This document shows, one piece after another, positions 37,762-46,810 of a stretch of DNA of 64,000 nucleotides (position 1 is its first letter; the number at the start of each line of letters is the position of its first letter). Both the position numbers and the translations under genes were made by a program. The DNA is from an uncultured Schlesneria sp. (GTDB taxonomy: Bacteria; Planctomycetota; Planctomycetia; Planctomycetales; Planctomycetaceae): the NCBI GenBank assembly GCA_903899985.1, contig CAIULL010000018.1, positions 1 through 64,000 on the forward strand, in the 5' to 3' direction. Below the pieces are notes generated by a model. That model saw only the letters and a program-made list of their open reading frames with translations, searched no databases and was not told the origin of the DNA.

Positions 37762-39120
37762 ATGCGACACATCTTCAAGTTGATCGAGCGGACTTTAATC
37801 GTTTCGCTGGCTTTACTCGGACCAGGCATTTTCGCGGCTGACACACCCAGACGTCCGAATATCCTGGTGATTGTTGCGGACGACTTAGGCTATGGTGATC
37901 TGGGATTTCAAGGGGGTGCCGACATCCCGACACCGCACATCAACTCGATTGCCGGAAACGGTGCGCGGTTCACGAATGGCTATGTTTCCGGCCCGTACTG
38001 CAGTCCGACACGAGCGGGCTTACTGACCGGCAGATATCAACAACGTTTCGGCCATGAGTTTAATCCGGGCGGCGAAGGTGCTGCAGCAGCGGGCAGAGGC
38101 GAGATCGGCCTACCGCTGTCTGAGACGACCATCGCCAATCGATTCAAGGATGCAGGATATACAACCGGTCTTGTTGGAAAATGGCATCTCGGTGCAAGCC
38201 CGAAGTTCCACCCGCAAAAGCGAGGCTTTGATGAGTACTTTGGCTTTCTCGGAGGATCAAACACCTATTTCAACAAAGAGACCACGACAATCCTGCGAGG
38301 AACAGAGAAGCAGTCTGAGCCAACCTATCTGACCGATGCATTCGGTCGCGAAGCGGTCTCGTTCATCGACCGGCACCAGACTAAGCCCTTCTTCCTGTAC
38401 CTTGCGTTCAACGCTGTCCATACACCTCTGGAGGCCGACGAGGAGAGGCTTGAAAAATTTGCGGCCATTAATGAGAACCAGAGGAAGACATATGCTGCGA
38501 TGTTGTCTGCCATGGACGACGCTGTTGGAAACGTGCTCAAGAAACTCCGCCAATCTCAGTTAGAAGAGAATACACTGATCTTCTTCATCAGCGATAACGG
38601 TGGGCCGACGATGAGAGGTACCACGATCAATGGCAGCATCAACACACCACTTCGTGGCAGCAAACGAACAACTCTTGAAGGGGGTGTTCGGGTCCCCTTT
38701 GCAATTCAGTGGAAGGGACATATTGCCCCAGGTACGGTGTTTAACCGCCCCGTGATTCAGCTCGACATTCAACCCACGGCTCTTGCAGCAGCCGGCGTGG
38801 AAATCCGTCCGGAATGGAAGTTTGACGGGGTCAATTTGCTTCCGTTCATCACCGGTCAGGCCAGCGGGGTGCCTCACGAGACACTTTTCTGGCGTTTAGG
38901 GGAACAGAATGCCATTCGCCATGGAGACTGGAAGCTGGTGCAATACGACCTTAATGTTGAGGGGGGACCAACAAAAGAAGTCTCGCAGAAAAAGCTCTAT
39001 CACCTTGCGAAAGACATTAGCGAATCACGGGACCTTGCCGCCGAGTACCCCGATAAGGTCAAAGAACTGGAAACGATTTACCAGAAGTGGAACAGTGAGC
39101 TGGTCAAACCACTTTGGTAA
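37762..39120 (+). CDS. Sulfatase 3 of 6 (arylsulfatase family)
   Basis: 452 aa. Signal peptide about 1-26. RPNILVIVADDLGYGDLGFQ (metal site), PYCSPTRAGLLTGRYQQRFG (Cys80), GKWHLGASPKFHPQKRGFDE, LAFNAVHTPLEA and FISDNGGPTMRGTTING are all in order, so the enzyme should be active once matured. It is most like sulfatase 2 in architecture (shared GREAVSFIDRH segment versus GREAVNFIGRH), pointing to a duplication. 52 bases after sulfatase 2. Confidence 0.93.
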   Translation: MRHIFKLIERTLIVSLALLGPGIFAADTPRRPNILVIVADDLGYGDLGFQGGADIPTPHINSIAGNGARFTNGYVSGPYCSPTRAGLLTGRYQQRFGHEFNPGGEGAAAAGRGEIGLPLSETTIANRFKDAGYTTGLVGKWHLGASPKFHPQKRGFDEYFGFLGGSNTYFNKETTTILRGTEKQSEPTYLTDAFGREAVSFIDRHQTKPFFLYLAFNAVHTPLEADEERLEKFAAINENQRKTYAAMLSAMDDAVGNVLKKLRQSQLEENTLIFFISDNGGPTMRGTTINGSINTPLRGSKRTTLEGGVRVPFAIQWKGHIAPGTVFNRPVIQLDIQPTALAAAGVEIRPEWKFDGVNLLPFITGQASGVPHETLFWRLGEQNAIRHGDWKLVQYDLNVEGGPTKEVSQKKLYHLAKDISESRDLAAEYPDKVKELETIYQKWNSELVKPLW

Positions 39121-39214
39121 TTGCTTTCGAGCAACGAACAAATCGCAAGACGATCTGGAGCAGGCCTGAACCTTATCCTCGGCGAAATTCAAACGCAAAA
39201 AAGTAATACACTTC

Positions 39215-40693
39215 ATGAAATTCAACCTGTATTTGTGCATCGGGTTCTTTCTACAGTCCGTCTGCCTGGTTGTTTCCTCGCGCACCGTCGCAGGGGAAGA
39301 ACGGCGGCCGAATGTGGTTTGGATCATTGTTGACGACATGTCCGCCAATTTTTCGTCCTACGGCGAAACGTTGATTCAGACACCTCACGTCGACCGGCTG
39401 GCTCGCGAAGGGACACTCTTTCGGCACGCGTATGTCACGGCACCGGTTTGCTCGCCCTGCCGTTCGGCACTCATCACAGGGATGTATCAAACGTCAATGG
39501 GCGCGCAAAATCATCGCAGCGGTCGCGGTGTGGAAAAAATCCATCTTCCCGAGGGTGTCGAGCCTGTACCTGCCCTGTTCAAACGAGCCGGTTACTTTAC
39601 GGCCATTGGCGGCCCCCTGGTCAAAGGGAATGACCTTGCGAAGACCGATTATAATTTCGAGTGGGACCGGGCCATTTATGACAGCAACGATTGGTCAGGG
39701 CGTAAGCCCGGTCAGCCATTCTTCATGCAAGTCCAGTTGCATGGTGGCAAATACCGCGAAGGCAAAAATTGGGCCGAGACCGTTCGAAAATCACTGGGGA
39801 CGGCAACGTCTCCGGCAGCGGTCAAGCTCCCGCCGTACTACCCTCGTGATCAGGTTCTACTGGAAGACTGGGCGAACTATCTCGACGCTGTTCGCTATAC
39901 CGATCTACAAGTGGGTCAAGTCATCTCCAGACTGGAAAGTGAAGGGATTCTCGAACAGACCGTGATCTGCTTCATGACCGATCACGGGATCAGCCACGCA
40001 CGAGGTAAACAGTTTCTTTATGACGAGGGGATTCATGTTCCGCTGATCCTCCGAGGGCCAGGAATCGGTCGAGGTGAAATTCACGATGACCTGGTCTCGC
40101 ACATCGATCTCACGGCAACGACGTTGGCTCTCGCCGGTATCGCAATACCCAAAACCATGCAGGGACAAAATCTGCTGGCTACAGACAGCCCTCGACGTGA
40201 CGCCGTATTTTCGGCTCGGGACCGATGCGATGAAACCGTCGAACATCTCAGAAGTGTTCGGACGGCATCATTCAAGTACATCCGAAACGGCTATCCCAAT
40301 CGTCCTCATTTGCAGCCTAACGCTTATAAGGACGCCAAACCGATTGTCATCCGGCTGCGCGAACTTCACGAAAAACGTCAGCTTGATCCTCTTCCAGAGC
40401 AAATCCTTTTTGCCGAGACCCGACCACAGGAAGAACTTTACGACCTTCGTAACGATCCACAGGAAATTCGAAACCTGGCTGGCGATCCGTCCCATCAAAC
40501 GACGCTCAATGAGTTACGGAAACGCCTTGACCGCTGGATCGAAGAGACGGGTGATCGTGGGCGACAGCCAGAACCTCAAGCCATGTACGATAGCGATATG
40601 GATGTCTATCTTGGCAATAAAGCCACAAATCAGTCAGCGATTCTGCAAGCGAATATCAAGCTGATGAAGCAATGGGCAGCCCAAGGAAAATAA
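39215..40693 (+). CDS. Sulfatase 4 of 6, heparan-N-sulfatase-like
   Basis: 492 aa. Signal peptide about 1-26. RPNVVWIIVDDMSANFSSYG (metal site) and PVCSPCRSALITGMYQTSMG (Cys79) with Cys also at the fourth motif position. The segment TSMGAQNHRSG and the later FMTDHGISHARGKQFLYDEG resemble sulfamidase (N-sulfoglucosamine sulfohydrolase) and related sulfatases rather than arylsulfatases; this is inference from motif style. The C-terminal part is long and ends in a charged helix. 95 bases after sulfatase 3. Confidence 0.9.
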   Translation: MKFNLYLCIGFFLQSVCLVVSSRTVAGEERRPNVVWIIVDDMSANFSSYGETLIQTPHVDRLAREGTLFRHAYVTAPVCSPCRSALITGMYQTSMGAQNHRSGRGVEKIHLPEGVEPVPALFKRAGYFTAIGGPLVKGNDLAKTDYNFEWDRAIYDSNDWSGRKPGQPFFMQVQLHGGKYREGKNWAETVRKSLGTATSPAAVKLPPYYPRDQVLLEDWANYLDAVRYTDLQVGQVISRLESEGILEQTVICFMTDHGISHARGKQFLYDEGIHVPLILRGPGIGRGEIHDDLVSHIDLTATTLALAGIAIPKTMQGQNLLATDSPRRDAVFSARDRCDETVEHLRSVRTASFKYIRNGYPNRPHLQPNAYKDAKPIVIRLRELHEKRQLDPLPEQILFAETRPQEELYDLRNDPQEIRNLAGDPSHQTTLNELRKRLDRWIEETGDRGRQPEPQAMYDSDMDVYLGNKATNQSAILQANIKLMKQWAAQGK

Positions 40694-40872
40694 CGTTGTG
40701 ATTTCGCTGAGCGCAGAAGTCCGATCATTGAATTCGGTGCATGTCTCCCCCGTCACTGCAACAAAAAGATTTTGAAGTATGGCCCAGCGATAATTCTTCT
40801 TACTGTAGGAATTCGCATGGTCTTTCAAGAAAAGCCCTTTTGAAACGAATAGACAGCTTAGAGGATCGCTTT

Positions 40873-42261
40873 ATGTTTACCCGGCTAACACTTCTGAGAT
40901 TGAAAGCCGCTTCTTTATGCGTTGTCGGGATTGCCCTCGCCGCAATACCACTCAGTGCGGCCGAACCCAAAAAGCCGAATGTGATCTTCATCGCGATCGA
41001 TGATTTGAATCATTGGGTCGGATACTTTGGACGTAATCCGCAAACGATTACGCCAAATATCGATCGACTTGCCTCACATGGCACTCGATTCACTCACAGC
41101 TATTGCGCGGCACCGGTCTGCAACCCTTCGCGTGCGGCATTATTAACAGGAGTTCGTCCGTTTACGTCAGGAGTTTATGAAAACAATGACGACTGGCGAC
41201 AAGTCATATCCGAAGAACTTCCGCTGACGACAACATTTCGCAAGGCGGGTTATACCGTTAAGGGAGCAGGGAAGATCTATCACGGCAGTTACCCGCGCCG
41301 GAGTGAATGGGATGACTATCTTGCAAATGAAGGATCAGAACCCAAGCCGAAAGGTGACACGGGGGTTGGTGGCATCAAATTTGCGCCGCTTGATTGCCGT
41401 GACGACGAGCTGCACGACTGGAAAATCGTTCAATATGGCATTGATGAATTGAAGAAGCCGCATGATCGGCCATTCTTTCTGGCAATCGGGCTGCATAAGC
41501 CCCATATGCCATGGAATGTCCCCCGCAAGTATTATGACATGCACCCGCTTGCCGATATCAAACTTCCTCCAACACAACCCGGCGACTTAAGCGACGTCCC
41601 GTCCGCAGGAATCGCGATGGCGAGACCAGACGGTGATCATCGCGAGATACTCGAATCAGGTCGGTGGAAGGACGCCATTCAGGGGTATCTGGCTGCGATC
41701 TCATACTGCGATGCGATGATCGGACGCCTGATCGATGCCTACGATCATTCAGCCGAACGCGATAATACGATCATCGTGTTCTGGGGCGATCACGGATGGC
41801 ATCTGGGTGAAAAGCAGCATTGGCGTAAATTCGCCCTTTGGGAAGAGTCAACAAGGGCGCCATTAATCTGGGTCGCCCCGGGAGTGACCAAACCGAACAC
41901 GGTTTGTGATCGCACCGTCGATTTCATGAGTATCTATCCGACACTCACAGACCTCTGCGGCCTGGCGACCCCCAAACACATCGAAGGACGCAGTATTCGT
42001 TCATTACTCGAAAACCCGGAATCGAAATGGGATTCTCCGGCAGTGACCACTTATCGATTCGGCAATCACGCCATTCGAACTGAACGCTGGCGATATATTC
42101 GTTACAACAATGGCGATGAAGAGCTTTACGATGAAGCGGCGGACCCCTACGAATGGACCAATCTGGCTCTCGACCCCAATTATGCGGACGCAAAGGAAGC
42201 ATTGAAACAGCACTTGCCCAGGCACAACCAACCTGACGTGAATATTTCGACGACTCGATAA
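40873..42261 (+). CDS. Sulfatase 5 of 6, iduronate-2-sulfatase-like
   Basis: 462 aa. Signal peptide about 1-30. KPNVIFIAIDDLNHWVGYFG (metal site) and PVCNPSRAALLTGVRPFTSG (Cys83). The DDLN start, FLAIGLHKPHMPWNVPRKYY and WGDHGWHLGEKQHWRKFALW segments are characteristic of the iduronate-2-sulfatase branch. GAGG eight bases before ATG 40873 supports the start over a frame beginning at 40741. 180 bases after sulfatase 4, the widest gap in the array, so a separate promoter is possible. Confidence 0.92.
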   Translation: MFTRLTLLRLKAASLCVVGIALAAIPLSAAEPKKPNVIFIAIDDLNHWVGYFGRNPQTITPNIDRLASHGTRFTHSYCAAPVCNPSRAALLTGVRPFTSGVYENNDDWRQVISEELPLTTTFRKAGYTVKGAGKIYHGSYPRRSEWDDYLANEGSEPKPKGDTGVGGIKFAPLDCRDDELHDWKIVQYGIDELKKPHDRPFFLAIGLHKPHMPWNVPRKYYDMHPLADIKLPPTQPGDLSDVPSAGIAMARPDGDHREILESGRWKDAIQGYLAAISYCDAMIGRLIDAYDHSAERDNTIIVFWGDHGWHLGEKQHWRKFALWEESTRAPLIWVAPGVTKPNTVCDRTVDFMSIYPTLTDLCGLATPKHIEGRSIRSLLENPESKWDSPAVTTYRFGNHAIRTERWRYIRYNNGDEELYDEAADPYEWTNLALDPNYADAKEALKQHLPRHNQPDVNISTTR

Positions 42262-42308
42262 TTCAGTCCATAGATCGACATCATTGCCTCAGTTTAAGGA
42301 TTTACGAA

Positions 42309-43811
42309 ATGGTATTGATATCTTTGACCCATTCGGGTGCGCATGACGCGGCTCGTCACCCCGTTGATACAAGTCGATTCGCTGGCAGTCATCGCTGGCT
42401 GAAAGTCATTTACGGGTTCGTTCTGTTTGCCGTTGTGACTCAGTCGGTCGGCATCGCCGCCGATCCCGTGCGATTCAATGTTTTGCATATTGTCTCGGAC
42501 GACTTGAATACTCGACTCGGTTGTTACGGTGATCCTCAAGTGAAATCACCGAATATCGACCGGCTGGCGGCTCGTGGAGTTCGGTTCGAGCGAGCCTATT
42601 GCCAGTTTCCTCTGTGCAATCCTTCGCGAGCATCGTTCCTGACGGGCCTGCGACCGGATACGACGAAAGTTCTGGAAAATGCCACTCAATTCCGCAAGAA
42701 CGTTCCCAACGCCGTCAGCCTGCCACAAACCTTTCGAAAAGGGGGCTATTTCGTTTCTCGAATCGGCAAACTTTTTCATTACGGCGTGCCTGGCCAGATT
42801 GGAACCGATGGTCTGGATGATCCGGTCTCCTGGGAAACAGTTTACAACCCGCGCGGTCGGGACAAAGATGAAGAAGAAAAGATTTTCACGCTGAAACCTG
42901 ATGCCAAGAATGAGGGCCGATTTGGTGCAGTACTCAGCTGGCTGGCGGCAGACGGTGAAGATGCGGAACAGACCGACGGAATCGGAGCCAACGAAGCGAT
43001 CCGGTTACTTGAAAAACACAAAGATCAGCCGTTTTATCTCGCCGTTGGATTCTATCGACCTCATACGCCGTATGTGGCGCCGAAGAAATATTTCGATTTA
43101 TATCCGCTCAGCTCGATTCAGCTTCCGACGTCACCAGACGAATTGCGCAAACATTTTCCCGCCCCTGCTCTGGCGTCGATTCGAAACGAGGAAGAAGCAA
43201 TGACTGACAATCAGCGGCGTGAGGCAATTCAAGCTTACTTTGCTTCAACAACGTTTATGGACGCACAGGTTGGACGAGTTCTCGACGCACTTGATCGATT
43301 GAAATTAACGGAAAAGACGATCGTCGTGTTCCACAGCGACCACGGCTATCACTTGGGCGAAAAACACCTCTGGCAAAAGATGACATTGTTCGAAGAATCG
43401 ATTCGGGTTCCTTTGATTATCTCTGTTCCGGGAAACCCGGCCAACGGAAAGGCCAGCCGACGGACGGTCGAACTGGTTGACTTGCATCGGACTCTTGCGG
43501 ATGTCTGTGGTTTACCGCCCGACCCTGCCACTGAAGGAGCCAGCCTCAAACCATTGATCGAGAACCCGGAGGCTGAATGGACGAAACCCGCGCGCACTCA
43601 AATTGTGCGAGGGGGCGCAAACAATCAGGTCGTCGGCCGAACTCTTCGAACAGAGAAGTGGCGTTATACAGAATGGAATGACGGCCAGCGCGGCGTTGAA
43701 CTTTATGACCATGAGGCTGATCCGAAGGAACTGAATAACCTCGCCACCAATCCTCAATTCGAAACGACGGTGACGCTGCTGAAGCTGCTACTTCGTCAGC
43801 CGACACGCTAA
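42309..43811 (+). CDS. Sulfatase 6 of 6, iduronate-2-sulfatase-like
   Basis: 500 aa. A 30-residue hydrophilic N-region precedes the hydrophobic segment VIYGFVLFAVVTQSVGIAA, so it may be membrane-anchored or exported with a long leader. VLHIVSDDLNTRLGCYGDPQ (metal site), PLCNPSRASFLTGLRPDTTK (Cys103), VGFYRPHTPYVAPKKYF and HSDHGYHLGEKHLWQKMTLF align with the previous sulfatase, so the two are probably duplicates of one iduronate-sulfatase-type ancestor. AAGGA eight bases before the ATG supports the start. 48 bases after sulfatase 5. Confidence 0.92.
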   Translation: MVLISLTHSGAHDAARHPVDTSRFAGSHRWLKVIYGFVLFAVVTQSVGIAADPVRFNVLHIVSDDLNTRLGCYGDPQVKSPNIDRLAARGVRFERAYCQFPLCNPSRASFLTGLRPDTTKVLENATQFRKNVPNAVSLPQTFRKGGYFVSRIGKLFHYGVPGQIGTDGLDDPVSWETVYNPRGRDKDEEEKIFTLKPDAKNEGRFGAVLSWLAADGEDAEQTDGIGANEAIRLLEKHKDQPFYLAVGFYRPHTPYVAPKKYFDLYPLSSIQLPTSPDELRKHFPAPALASIRNEEEAMTDNQRREAIQAYFASTTFMDAQVGRVLDALDRLKLTEKTIVVFHSDHGYHLGEKHLWQKMTLFEESIRVPLIISVPGNPANGKASRRTVELVDLHRTLADVCGLPPDPATEGASLKPLIENPEAEWTKPARTQIVRGGANNQVVGRTLRTEKWRYTEWNDGQRGVELYDHEADPKELNNLATNPQFETTVTLLKLLLRQPTR

Positions 43812-43884
43812 ACCGAGATCTGTTTGTTATTCTTATCACGTCGCAGCAGCAGACAGGAGATTGCGAACCAGAGGGATTTCGGAA

Positions 43885-44304
43885 ATGCCTTGGCGGAGAC
43901 TATTTTTATACCTTTGGGCGTTTCCTGGCACGCTTGTCGGCTTGTTACTCGTTCCCATCGCCCTGACAACCGGTGGAGGGGCACAGGTTGTCGAAGGGGT
44001 GCTTGAAGCCTACGGAGGCCAACTGGCAACGCTTCTTCGGCAGCCATTCTGGGTCAGCGGCCCGATCGCGGCAATCACTTTCGGACATGTTGTGCTCGGT
44101 TGCGATCAACCCACCCTGTTACGAACCCGCCGCCACGAACGGGTTCACGTCAGACAATATGAACGCTGGGGCCCATTTTTTATCCCGGCCTACGTACTGG
44201 CCAGTTTCTGGATCGGATGTCGAGGCGGAAATGCCTACCTGGATAACCCGTTTGAAGTCGAGGCTTACGCGATTGACGATGGATGGAGCGACCCGACGAA
44301 TTGA
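43885..44304 (+). CDS. Small membrane protein with an HExxH motif
   Basis: 139 aa with two or three hydrophobic segments (FLYLWAFPGTLVGLLLVPIA; PIAAITFGHVV; FFIPAYVLASFWIG). Between them lies RRHERVHVRQYERWG: HERVH (residues 84-88) is an exact HExxH zinc signature, and NPFEVEAYA near 121-129 supplies a Glu that could be the third ligand. This layout would fit a small membrane metallopeptidase, but no substrate or family name is certain. GAGGG upstream of the ATG at 43885 supports the start. It closes the plus-strand sulfatase run, 74 bases after the last sulfatase. Confidence 0.65.
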   Translation: MPWRRLFLYLWAFPGTLVGLLLVPIALTTGGGAQVVEGVLEAYGGQLATLLRQPFWVSGPIAAITFGHVVLGCDQPTLLRTRRHERVHVRQYERWGPFFIPAYVLASFWIGCRGGNAYLDNPFEVEAYAIDDGWSDPTN

Positions 44305-44646
44305 CGGCACTTTTTTGCACGCATGCGGGAAAAATATCACCGAAACATCGTAAACGATCCGGTCGGGGGTTTGGCCCACAACCCAATCACGAGAAGAATC
44401 TGAACTACAGAACCGACGAATCACACCAGTCGAGGCAAGCCATGGTGCCCGGCACAGCCGGTTCATTCGCGTCGCACGACGGGTTCAGAATAGCCACGTC
44501 AATCGCGCGTTGCCCCGGCGAGCCGGGGTGCGTCAGCCCTCGGACTCTTTTTTCGGCGAATACGGAGTGCCGATCGTTTTGTGTAACCCACTCCCCCGTT
44601 TGCGTGGTTAATACCGTCGCTGAACGTGACGAACAAAGAGGAACGC
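44305..44646. other. Intergenic, GC hairpin left of the RAYT unit
   Basis: About 340 bases with no gene. CCCCGGC-GA-GCCGGGG (44513-44528) is a perfect 7-bp hairpin of the REP type, 118 bases before the left motif of the transposase unit. No T tract follows closely. Confidence 0.4.
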
Positions 44647-45449
44647 AAAGGGGACAGGTCCAGTCGTTTTTAATTTGGACTTGAAACTGTTCAGAGGTCG
44701 AAGCGCGGATTATTTCAGTCGGCTTTTCTTGGTCTTCCGCGGGGGCGGAGAGTTGACTCGAGGTTCAGTTGCCGGGCGGTCTCTTCGATCCATTGATCGG
44801 CCCCAAAGGGTTGGCCGCGTTGAACGCAGCGACGTAGCGATTCCAACTCCGCTTCCGTTTCAGCCTCGTTCACAAATGACACCCATTTCCGTGGGCGAGG
44901 TAATGGCCATTTCGACAGCAGGCGCTTCTGTTCGGCGGTCCCGGCCTCCCGTCGCCAGAGACTCGACCACTGCCAGTCTTCCGCATGCGGAACCAGATTG
45001 GCGCGTAACGCATTCCGCTCGACGTACCTGACGAGTTGATAGAAGTACTCGTCCGTCTCGACGGGAAACGATTTAAAGCGACCCTGATACACATGCCCCT
45101 CGCCGACTCGCTGTCGACTCTTCTGCCAGCGAGTTACGTGGGTAACCGTCAAACGCTGCATGAACTGGGCCAGATCGCCATCGTGCTCCGGCCACAAGAC
45201 GAGATGCCAGTGGTTTGGCATCACGCAGTACGAGCAAATCCGCATCGGGACTTTATCGAGCGTCTCTTCCACGCAGTCTTCAAACGCCGAGTAGTCGGCA
45301 GGCTTGCGAAACAAAGCCTGCCGACCCACTCCACGATTTAACACGTGAAACACCATTCCACCGGGAGCAACGCGACTGATTCTTGGCATGATGCCAATCG
45401 ATGCTATCGCTGGCCGTCTATTTCGTCAATAAAGGACCTGTCCCCTTTT
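44647..45449 (-). mobile_element. RAYT (REP-associated tyrosine transposase) unit with inverted end motifs
   Basis: AAAGGGGACAGGTCC at 44647-44661 and its inverted copy GGACCTGTCCCCTTTT at 45434-45449 flank the transposase gene, giving a unit of about 800 bases. A third copy (AACGGGGACAGGTCC, 46457-46471) lies 1 kb to the right in the left copy's orientation. Y1 transposases of this group act on short hairpin or tetranucleotide-tagged ends rather than long inverted repeats; the paired short motifs are presumably their recognition or boundary marks. No target-site duplication was identified. Confidence 0.7.
44715..45389 (-). CDS. REP-associated tyrosine transposase (Y1/HUH family)
   Basis: 224 aa. 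MPNHWHLVLW holds the HUH metal motif (His60-Trp61-His62), and the helix YFYQLVRYVERNALRANLV (residues 115-133) contains the tyrosines, one of which would attack single-stranded DNA; it matches the family's Y-x-x-x-N-P-x-R-A-x-L-type helix. HVYQGRFKSFPVETDE is also typical. The C-terminus is basic (RPRGRPRKAD), an AT-hook-like end probably for DNA binding. All catalytic residues seem present, so it may be active. Enclosed by inverted GGGGACAGGTCC motifs. Confidence 0.92.
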   Translation of the reverse strand: MPRISRVAPGGMVFHVLNRGVGRQALFRKPADYSAFEDCVEETLDKVPMRICSYCVMPNHWHLVLWPEHDGDLAQFMQRLTVTHVTRWQKSRQRVGEGHVYQGRFKSFPVETDEYFYQLVRYVERNALRANLVPHAEDWQWSSLWRREAGTAEQKRLLSKWPLPRPRKWVSFVNEAETEAELESLRRCVQRGQPFGADQWIEETARQLNLESTLRPRGRPRKAD

Positions 45450-45464
45450 CGTGTCTCGCCGTTA

Positions 45465-46151
45465 TTACTTCCGTGCACGAGCGAGAGCATACGCCAAGGC
45501 TGACAGGCCGCCGACTGCCGCCAGCACCACAGTTGATGGCTCGGGGACCGATGGAGCACTTTGCACGACAAGGTCGTTACTAATCCCATAAAGATTGTAA
45601 GTTGAGGAATTGAAATCTACAGAAGCGTGTACCCATATACCGGTCTTGGAAGTCGGACTGCCAAATTCTACCAGCGAGCCACCCCCCAATGGCGATGAGC
45701 TAGATCCGTTTGTAGCAGTACCGGTCCACGTAGTGGCAGTGCTTGCCAATGTCCCGTTCAGGTACTCGTCGGGTGCATTCAGCAGGCCACCCGACCAAAG
45801 CCCGGATAAGCCATCTGAAGAAGCAACCTTTGTCCCGTCTACAAGATAGACCGCATCACCAGTGGTACCGATGTGCGTGATGGCGTTGACGGAACTCGTA
45901 GAGCCGATGGCTTGCCACGTGATCGTTGATCCATTGTAAGTCGCGCCGTTGGCATCGGTGTTGACAAAACTGTCATACGTGCTGATGGAGGTTGACGTTG
46001 CGGTGGTTGTTCCGGTCGTGACAAACATGATCCGGAAATGATCACCCGGATTAAGCCCATTTGGGGTCGAAACGATCAGACCGGCCGATGCGGTGCCGAC
46101 GGCTGATGCCATCACGAGCATGGACAAACAAATTGACAGCGCGATTCTCAT
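45465..46151 (-). CDS. PEP-CTERM exported protein
   Basis: 228 aa. Clear signal peptide (MRIALSICLSMLVMASAVG, cut after ASA). The body is rich in Thr, Ser and Gly (TTGTTTATSTSISTYDS), typical for an extracellular, perhaps glycosylated, protein. The tail SVPEPSTVVLAAVGGLSALA then YALARARK is a textbook PEP-CTERM sorting signal. It begins 15 bases from the right end motif of the RAYT unit and is bracketed by that motif and the third copy at 46457. Role unknown; no exosortase nearby. Confidence 0.88.
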   Translation of the reverse strand: MRIALSICLSMLVMASAVGTASAGLIVSTPNGLNPGDHFRIMFVTTGTTTATSTSISTYDSFVNTDANGATYNGSTITWQAIGSTSSVNAITHIGTTGDAVYLVDGTKVASSDGLSGLWSGGLLNAPDEYLNGTLASTATTWTGTATNGSSSSPLGGGSLVEFGSPTSKTGIWVHASVDFNSSTYNLYGISNDLVVQSAPSVPEPSTVVLAAVGGLSALAYALARARK

Positions 46152-46456
46152 CTGAAGACTTTCCTTCTTCGATTGTGACTGGCGAAGTACACCGGGACGA
46201 TGATATCCCGGGCACGCCTGGGAACATGAGTTGGTAACGCAGGTTGATGCTCAACGTCGTTTCGGCGTTTAAAATGGTGTACTGAAATGAACTTGAACTA
46301 AGACCACCTGTAGTGAATTTACGTGCGCGAACCCGACGCCTGGGCGTATTGTTTTGAATCGGCTGTCTCGAGAAAGATCAGGTCTTGGGCAGATTCTTGA
46401 ATGCCGTGAAATCGGAAAAGAAGTTTGCAGACGTGCTTGAGCGGGTTAGCTGAAGA

Positions 46457-46471
46457 AACGGGGACAGGTCC
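46457..46471 (+). repeat. Third, solitary copy of the RAYT end motif
   Basis: AACGGGGACAGGTCC matches the left RAYT end at 14 of 15 bases, in the same orientation, with AG following in both. It has no transposase of its own. With the inverted copy at 45434-45449 it brackets the PEP-CTERM gene. Confidence 0.7.
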
Positions 46472-46653
46472 AGCTGTTCTCCAATTAGTGACGAGACCAA
46501 CGACCAATTGGAAATGAACGATTCATTCTTTTGGCTGTTTTGAGCCGCAAGCAGTGGCTTTTCTTTCATCGCCGGGAAGCAAGAGCACTGGCAAGCGAAG
46601 ACGCACGCCAATCGCATCAAGTGACGTGTCTTATTCTGATGCCGTTCGAAGAG

Positions 46654-46683
46654 CACTGCTTGACCGAGGACGGTCAAGCAGTG
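46654..46683. repeat. Palindromic repeat, copy A
   Basis: CACTGCTTGACC (46654-46665), loop GAGGAC, GGTCAAGCAGTG (46672-46683): 12-bp perfect stem. A second copy is at 57589-57618, 11 kb away, with the same arms, loop GAAGAC and same flank (GCACA). Probably a dispersed genomic repeat. No T tract follows, so not a terminator. Confidence 0.8.
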
Positions 46684-46810
46684 GCACATGAATTTAGAAG
46701 ATTGACTTCGCACTGGACTCTTGTCAGAGAAATGGTTTAACTAACGTATTGGAGTTTGTTTGCGCGTTTCCTCGAGGAGCACGCTGATGCCGGAAAGGAA
46801 GAATTAAAGA

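Larger units (their letters stand above)
46152..46810. other. Intergenic region with RAYT motif and palindrome, no gene
   Basis: About 660 bases between the divergent PEP-CTERM and DUF1501 genes. Besides the motif copy at 46457-46471 and the palindrome at 46654-46683, nothing supports a gene; promoters for both neighbours must lie here. Confidence 0.4.
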
